From the NCBI RefSeq assembly GCF_002878395.1, contig NC_061120.1, forward strand, positions 115,548,143 through 115,612,142: DNA of 64,000 nucleotides, written 5' to 3'. Below, in pieces: positions 59,831 to 64,000 of the stretch. Source of the stretch: Capsicum annuum (lineage: Eukaryota; Streptophyta; Magnoliopsida; Solanales; Solanaceae). Position 1 is the first letter of the stretch; every line of letters starts with the position of its first letter. Position numbers and translations under genes: made by a program. The notes below the pieces were generated by a model. It was not told the origin of the DNA. It did no database searches and worked only from the letters and a program-made list of their open reading frames with translations.

Positions 59831-60771
59831 CCTAAACTGGAACCATATGAATACTTGGGTGATAACTATTGTTGTAATCAAACTCAATCAAAGATAAGTG
59901 GTCATCCCAACTATATTTAAAGTCAATAACACAGGCCCTCAACATGTCCTCTAAAGTCTGATGGTCTATTTTGCCTGACCATCTATTTGAGGATAAAAAG
60001 TTGTACTGAAATGAACTTGGGTACCAAGACCCTTCTAAAAAGCCATTCAAAAGTGAGAGTTAAACTGAGTACCTCTATCTGAAATGATAGACAATGGAAT
60101 GTCATGCAACTTAAACAACTCTCTGAGATAGAGTCTAGCATAATCCTTGGTTGAATACGATGCATGACTTGGCAAGAAATGGGCTGACTTGGTCATTCTA
60201 TCTATAATGACCCAAATCAAATCACGCTGACGATGTGTATAAGGAAACCCTATCACAAAGTCAATGTTCACCACCTCCCACTTCCAAGCGGGGATGTTAA
60301 ATCCTAAAATGTACCACCTTTGGTGCCCAACCTTGACCTGCTGACAGTTCGAACACTTAGTCACAAACTCTATAATATCTTTCTTTATACCACTCCACTA
60401 ATAGATTTTCCGCAAGTCACTGTACATCATAATAGTACTGGGGTGGATTACGTACCGTACACCATACACTCTTCTAACATTCACTGTTTAAAACCATCAA
60501 CACATAAAATGCATAACGTGCCCAGACAACGCAGCATACTATTTCCCCCGTGGGAGAAAACCTTTATTTTTTATCTCTAACTGCCTCCTTTAACTTAACC
60601 AAACTAGAATCCCTCTGTTACTTTTCCTTTACCTAGTCTATCAGTAAAAATTCTAATCCATTTTGAGCCCATATACTACCTTCGGCCGAATCAACCAACC
60701 AAACTCCCAACCTAGCAACTTGATGAACCTCACGGACTAACTCCTTCTTATCACTTTTGACATGGTCAACA
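59831..60771 (-). pseudogene. pol: E7 integrase N-terminus and core
   Basis: The zinc-domain Cys pair is in MTKCSNCQQVKVGHQ at 60,364. The core holds WKWEVVNIDFVIGFPYTHRQ, TKSAHFLPSHASYSTKDY and [17 protein letters not shown] by 60,047, so the first two catalytic Asp are present. After a frame shift the third acidic region, [15 protein letters not shown], follows near 59,940, with [13 protein letters not shown]. Upstream (60,400-60,771) the spacer VDHVKSDKKELVREVHQ is readable and is cut at 60,771 by the CACTA-like end. Confidence 0.9.
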
Positions 60772-61040
60772 CACTACTAGAAATTTGGCCTATAACAACA
60801 GACTTTTTGGCGATAGTTGCAAGTTCGTCGCTATAGATAATCTATAGCAATGTTTTTAACCATTGCCAAAAATAATAGTTCTATTAGCACTATGACCGTC
60901 GCTATTGAATATAAACCATTGCAATAGATGTATATATAACAACACTTTTCTAAACTGTCGCCATAAAAACATCTATAGCAACACTTTATTGAAAAAAATC
61001 ATCTATTGCATCACTTATAAACTCTCTCCATAATAATTCA
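60772..61040 (+). mobile_element. CACTA-type transposon terminus
   Basis: CACTACTAGAAAT at 60,772 is the terminal inverted repeat form of plant CACTA (En/Spm) elements. Behind it are repeated subterminal words: GTCGCTATAG (60,827), CTATAGCAA (60,841 and 60,973), GACCGTCGCTATTG (60,893), ACTGTCGCCATA (60,955) and CCATTGCAATAG (60,917). Such clustered subterminal words are the usual transposase-binding pattern. No matching right end is visible before the window ends, and no transposase is seen. The right limit is a guess. Confidence 0.65.
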
Positions 61041-61218
61041 CATATAAGTGTGTCAAAACAAAATATTATTCTCTTTTCTCAATAAAATATATCATTAGCC
61101 AAAACCCACTTCTCTCTCTTTCTCAATAGTAGCTTTCTCTTTCTCTTTCTCTTTCTTTGTTAGGTAAACAACCTACTAAATCTATTATACCTATTAAATC
61201 CGCGCACCCCCCTCCAAA
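61041..61218 (+). promoter_or_regulatory. CT-rich stretch before viral primer site
   Basis: Contains TTCTCTCTCTTTCTC at about 61,111 and (CTTTCT)n at 61,130-61,157. It may be viral intergenic sequence or flanking transposon DNA; the virus/host boundary cannot be set. A TATATATAA lies upstream at 60,931. Confidence 0.35.
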
Positions 61219-61230
61219 TGGTATCAGAGC
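61219..61230 (+). other. Pararetrovirus primer binding site
   Basis: TGGTATCAGAGC exactly matches the tRNA-Met(i) complement that marks position 1 of caulimovirid genomes. No LTR end (TG...CA) precedes it, which argues against an LTR retrotransposon. The first ORF starts only about 110 bp later. Confidence 0.85.
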
Positions 61231-61341
61231 ACAGCAATTTAAAACAAATGGAGAGATATATACTAGAGTTAGAATATACATGTTAGAATTAAAATTAGAT
61301 TTAGAGTTAAAAAATTTACCTACAAAAATATTAAATTAATT

Positions 61342-61599
61342 ATGCGAAGACCATTTAAAAATAGAGAAACTTTTAGAAAAATTAAAGAATCTTTAATTAG
61401 TAATTATTCAGAATATATAAGTCTAAATAAAATAAAAGAAAATCCACAAAAACTAGCCTACTTAATTACATTAATATCTAGTATTGAATCAAAATTAATA
61501 ACACATTTAAAATCTAGAAGAATGAAACATATACCACCTAATTATGATAAAATTAGATTTAGATATCCACCGAGATATTATAAATATAATTTAAAATGA
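61342..61599 (+). CDS. Viral small ORF 1 (85 aa)
   Basis: Starts at the first good ATG after the primer site and ends in the ATGA overlap with the next ORF (61,596-61,599). The protein is Lys/Arg/Ile-rich, with NPQKLAYLITLISSIESKLI in the middle, predicted helical, and a basic Arg-Tyr end (RFRYPPRYYK). Position and style recall the small first ORF of badna- and tungroviruses, whose function is poorly known. I do not see a diagnostic motif, so the role is unassigned. A 60-codon open stretch (61,157-61,339) before it spans the primer site and is probably not translated. Confidence 0.65.
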   Translation: MRRPFKNRETFRKIKESLISNYSEYISLNKIKENPQKLAYLITLISSIESKLITHLKSRRMKHIPPNYDKIRFRYPPRYYKYNLK

Positions 61600-61808
61600 A
61601 TAAAATACAACAATATAAAGAATTAAAACAAATTATCTCTGAAAAACGAAAAGAATTAAAAATAAGAATAGAAAGACTACATTATAATATATTTGCCGGA
61701 GTTAGTAAAAATTCAATAGATACACAAAAAGATGAAATATCAAAATTAGAATCACAAATAGATAGTTTAGAATATGTATATCAACATGACCTATTCACAA
61801 TAAAATGA
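61596..61808 (+). CDS. Viral small ORF 2 (70 aa)
   Basis: Opens in the ATGA overlap with ORF 1 and closes in an ATGA overlap with the capsid ORF (61,805-61,808). It is largely helical and charged: KELKQIISEKRKELKIRIER at the start and DEISKLESQIDSLEYVYQ near the end, both with heptad-like spacing, so a coiled coil is likely. Size and position match ORF 2 of badnaviruses and tungroviruses, which bind virion or nucleic acid, but I see no decisive motif. Only one Met is present, the start. Confidence 0.65.
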   Translation: MNKIQQYKELKQIISEKRKELKIRIERLHYNIFAGVSKNSIDTQKDEISKLESQIDSLEYVYQHDLFTIK

Positions 61809-63580
61809 ATAAAGAAGAATTTATAATAGATGAAAAAATATATGAAAACTACGAAGGATCAAAAATAAAAATAGTATTTTCTAATCTAGGACGAAGATAT
61901 AAGAAAATAGGTGAACATTTATATCTAATGTTAGAAAAAGAAGAATTAAAATTAGAAGATAAATTAACAGCAATGGTAAGAATAGAAAAAGAAAATGAAG
62001 AGATAGATAGAAAAAAAGAAATAGAAAAAATAAAACTACAAACTACGGAAGAAATATGGAAAATAGAAGAAACCAAAAATAGTAGAATTGCTGAATTAGA
62101 AAAAGAATTACAAATGTTAAAAGAACTGTATGAACAAAGACAAAAAGAAAAAGAAGAAAAAGATAGAGAACAGAAATTACTAAATGAGATAAATCAATTT
62201 AAGAAAAAATTAGAAATAAAAAACGAAGAATTAGAAATAAATAATATAGATATTGAAGAGATAGATAATTATGAGTCCGAAGATAGTGAAACATACACAG
62301 AAATATTAACAAATACAAAAAATTTAGAAATCAATGAAGAACAAAAAATTAATGAGGAAAACTTAGAAAATACCCACACAGAAATAAATACTCTTGATAA
62401 AAAAGAAAATGAAAATATAATACCTAAAACAACAGAAATAAGAAAACCTATATACCATAAGAATAAGTTTAAAAATTATAATGAATATGATAAATGGATA
62501 CCAAAACAAATAGTGAATAAAAATTATAACTTTTTAGATCTAGACTGTGTAATAGATACAGAAAAAACAATACAATTATGGATAGGATATATGACAAAAC
62601 AATTATTAGATAATAATATAAATATAACAGATGCACCGGAATATATAGAAAAAACACTAATAGGATCAGTAAAACTATGGTTTGCAAATCTAACCGAAAA
62701 TAGCAAAAAAGTATTAAGAACTAATAAACCTATAGAAGGAACATCATCGACAACAACTAAACTAACACCTATAGAATTATTAAAAAAATATGAAACAGCT
62801 ATAAAAGATGAATTTGGTAGTACGACAACAATCGAAGAAGAACAAAATGAAGAAAAAGATACAAATAGAAATTTAATGTTAAAATTAGCAATATGTAATA
62901 TGTGTTATATAGATGAATATACTTGCGCATTTAAAGAATATTATTATAAAGGAGCATATAGTATAGAAGAAAGTAAAGAAATAAGAAAATTATATTTTAA
63001 TAAATTACCCGAGCCATTTAGTTCGAAAATAATAAAAAGTTGGGAAGAAGCAAAAATAGTAGATACGTTAGGAGCAAGAATAAAATATTTACAACAATGG
63101 TATAGAAACTTATGTGCAAAATATAGAGAAGAATTAAAAATGGAAAAAACATTAATAAGAAATTTAGCCTGTTGCAAAAATAAAATAGCACCCCAATTTG
63201 GATGCGAAGAAAGATATTATAAGAAAAGAAAAAGACATAAGAAATATAAAAAATATAAAAAATCGAAATATAAATATAAGAAACCAAGAAAAAGATATTA
63301 TGTAAAAAATTATAAACATAAAAGACCATATAGAAAGAAGAAATCTATAAAAGAATGTACTTGTTATAATTGTGGAAAGTTAGGACATTTAGCTAGAGAT
63401 TGCAAATTACTTAAAAATCCAAAAAATAAACAAATATCAGAAATAAAAATAGATAATACCGAATATATGCAGATAGATTATATAGATTATGAATTAGAAA
63501 GTGAAGATAGTATATATGAAATTTCAGAAAATGAAACAGATAATGAAATAGATAGCGAAATAGATGAATCAAATGACTGA
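61805..63580 (+). CDS. Viral capsid-type protein (591 aa)
   Basis: Uninterrupted 591-codon ORF. Residues about 45-165 are a long Lys/Glu coiled coil. An acidic stretch follows (about 150-205). The central part (about 225-450) has LDLDCVIDTEKTIQLWIGYM and a SVKLWFANLT block like caulimovirid capsid cores. Residues about 470-515 are a dense Lys/Arg/Tyr tract. A CCHC knuckle follows with Cys520, Cys523, His528 and Cys533 (CYNCGKLGHLARDC). The tail (540-591) is strongly acidic. A basic tract plus CCHC between acidic ends is the known layout of plant pararetrovirus capsids, which package viral DNA/RNA. The start is fixed by the ATGA overlap. The coiled coil before the capsid core could have a separate role. 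I am sure of the family and less sure of processing. Confidence 0.85.
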   Translation: MNKEEFIIDEKIYENYEGSKIKIVFSNLGRRYKKIGEHLYLMLEKEELKLEDKLTAMVRIEKENEEIDRKKEIEKIKLQTTEEIWKIEETKNSRIAELEKELQMLKELYEQRQKEKEEKDREQKLLNEINQFKKKLEIKNEELEINNIDIEEIDNYESEDSETYTEILTNTKNLEINEEQKINEENLENTHTEINTLDKKENENIIPKTTEIRKPIYHKNKFKNYNEYDKWIPKQIVNKNYNFLDLDCVIDTEKTIQLWIGYMTKQLLDNNINITDAPEYIEKTLIGSVKLWFANLTENSKKVLRTNKPIEGTSSTTTKLTPIELLKKYETAIKDEFGSTTTIEEEQNEEKDTNRNLMLKLAICNMCYIDEYTCAFKEYYYKGAYSIEESKEIRKLYFNKLPEPFSSKIIKSWEEAKIVDTLGARIKYLQQWYRNLCAKYREELKMEKTLIRNLACCKNKIAPQFGCEERYYKKRKRHKKYKKYKKSKYKYKKPRKRYYVKNYKHKRPYRKKKSIKECTCYNCGKLGHLARDCKLLKNPKNKQISEIKIDNTEYMQIDYIDYELESEDSIYEISENETDNEIDSEIDESND

Positions 63581-64000
63581 AGAAGATATAAAAATAATAA
63601 CAAAGGAAGAATATTTAAATGATGAAGGAACGGAACAAAAAATAATATTTGACAGTAATATATTTGATGAAATAAAAGGAAAAGAATTAGATTTAAGTGT
63701 AGAGAAAATATTTAAAATACCAACAATAAAAAATATTTTCACTAGAAAAAAAAGATGAATATTATGTAGTATGCCAAAAAGAACATGTAATAGACTGCAG
63801 ATATGCAAAAGGAAAAGCTAGTATACCATTAGTAACAAAAAAAATAATTAATAAAGAAATAAATGATATAAAAAGTAAAGGAGATCCAATAAAAATGTAC
63901 ACCTTGGAGGTACAGAGATATTAATAAAAGCATGTTTTAGAGAAGGAATAGATACACCAATAGAATTATATTTAGCAGACGATAGAATTATAAAACCTAT
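63564..64000 (+). pseudogene. Viral movement protein start, frame-broken
   Basis: Overlaps the capsid ORF end (ATG at 63,564 or 63,573, stop of capsid at 63,580). The first 64 codons end at TGA 63,756 after an A-rich run. Homology continues in the +1 frame from about 63,736 (AKGKASIPLVTKK is visible) to a TAA at 63,922, and returns to the first frame by about 63,897, where a block of the 30K movement protein superfamily (FREGIDTPIELYLADDRI) runs to the window edge. Movement proteins enlarge plasmodesmata for cell-to-cell spread; as read here the gene is broken. The two breaks cancel, both at A-rich stretches, so base-call errors are an alternative to true decay. Confidence 0.75.

Larger units (their letters stand above)
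56688..60771 (-). mobile_element. E7: Ty3/gypsy element, 3' part
   Basis: Minus orientation: 3' LTR (58,976-56,688), reversed purine tract (GTATCTCCCCC at 58,977), chromodomain, integrase, and the RNase H-integrase spacer up to 60,771. There a CACTA-type terminus interrupts it. RT, Gag and 5' LTR must lie to the right of the window. Confidence 0.85.
61219..64000 (+). mobile_element. Endogenous pararetrovirus (Caulimoviridae)
   Basis: Order: tRNA-Met primer site, small ORF (85 codons), small ORF (70), capsid-type ORF (591), movement protein start, window end. The small ORFs and capsid ORF join by ATGA overlaps, as in badna- and tungroviruses, but the capsid gene lies before the movement gene, as I recall for cavemo- and solendoviruses. 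The genus is open. The coding strand is very rich in A, unlike the retroelements around it. Polymerase and any transactivator gene would lie to the right. Old integrated copies of such viruses are common in plants; no claim of activity is made. Confidence 0.85.

Noticed and set aside
61219..61230. LTR retrotransposon primer site instead of a viral one
   Set aside because: No LTR terminus precedes it, and the following ORFs have the capsid and movement layout of pararetroviruses.
61342..61805. AUG depletion favouring leaky scanning in the viral leader ORFs
   Set aside because: Counting gave eight ATGs in about 460 bases, near what such A-rich sequence would give by chance.
62469..63329. Several hydrophobic minus frames opposite the capsid ORF
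   Set aside because: They are the antisense of a Lys/Glu-rich A-rich gene, which always gives Phe/Leu/Ser-rich frames.

Overview
The window is plant nuclear DNA made almost entirely of nested, decayed LTR retrotransposons. No intact host gene, rRNA or tRNA gene is visible. The pol fragments are of the Ty3/gypsy chromovirus type: Gag, DxGS/T protease, RT with an F-x-D-D box, RNase H, HHCC/DDE integrase, and where it survives a chromodomain-like tail. Primer sites match plant initiator tRNA-Met (TGGTATCAGAGC). The repeat families look like those of a eudicot, plausibly Solanaceae. That last step is my impression of the repeats and not a proof.

Left stack (1-46,130). I name the elements E1 to E9. 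E5 (minus) is the outermost. Its 3' LTR is cut at 35,135 by E3 (plus, ends 35,134). The RT of E3 is cut at 22,630 by E1 (plus, <1-22,629). The integrase of E1 is cut at 6,663 by E2 (plus, 6,663-16,131). The 5' LTR of E2 is cut at 8,051 by a minus-strand LTR fragment. Side insertions are a solo LTR in the E1 3' LTR (18,039-20,210, target duplication ATGAT), element E4 (minus, 25,834-33,335) in the E3 3' LTR, and a solo LTR in the E5 integrase (37,256-39,775, target duplication TTAAC). The last one holds a 100-N assembly gap flanked by the same 207 bases on both sides.

Middle (46,140-53,549). LTR pieces and simple repeats, including an LTR start at 50,629 (E6), a long low-complexity stretch, and a minus-strand LTR beginning with TGATAAC at 53,549 (E9, Athila/Tat-like).

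Right stack (53,550-64,000). E9 (minus) keeps a protease-RT linker. It is cut at 55,027 by an E3-family LTR (E8, plus), which is cut at 56,688 by E7 (minus, LTR plus integrase and chromodomain), which is cut at 60,772 by a CACTA-transposon-like terminus. From about 61,200 to the window end lies an endogenous pararetrovirus (Caulimoviridae): a tRNA-Met primer site, two small ORFs and a 591-codon capsid-type ORF joined by ATGA stop/start overlaps, then a 30K-type movement protein start with two compensating frame breaks. This is the best preserved coding DNA in the window. It is unlike its surroundings in being very A-rich and nearly stop-free.
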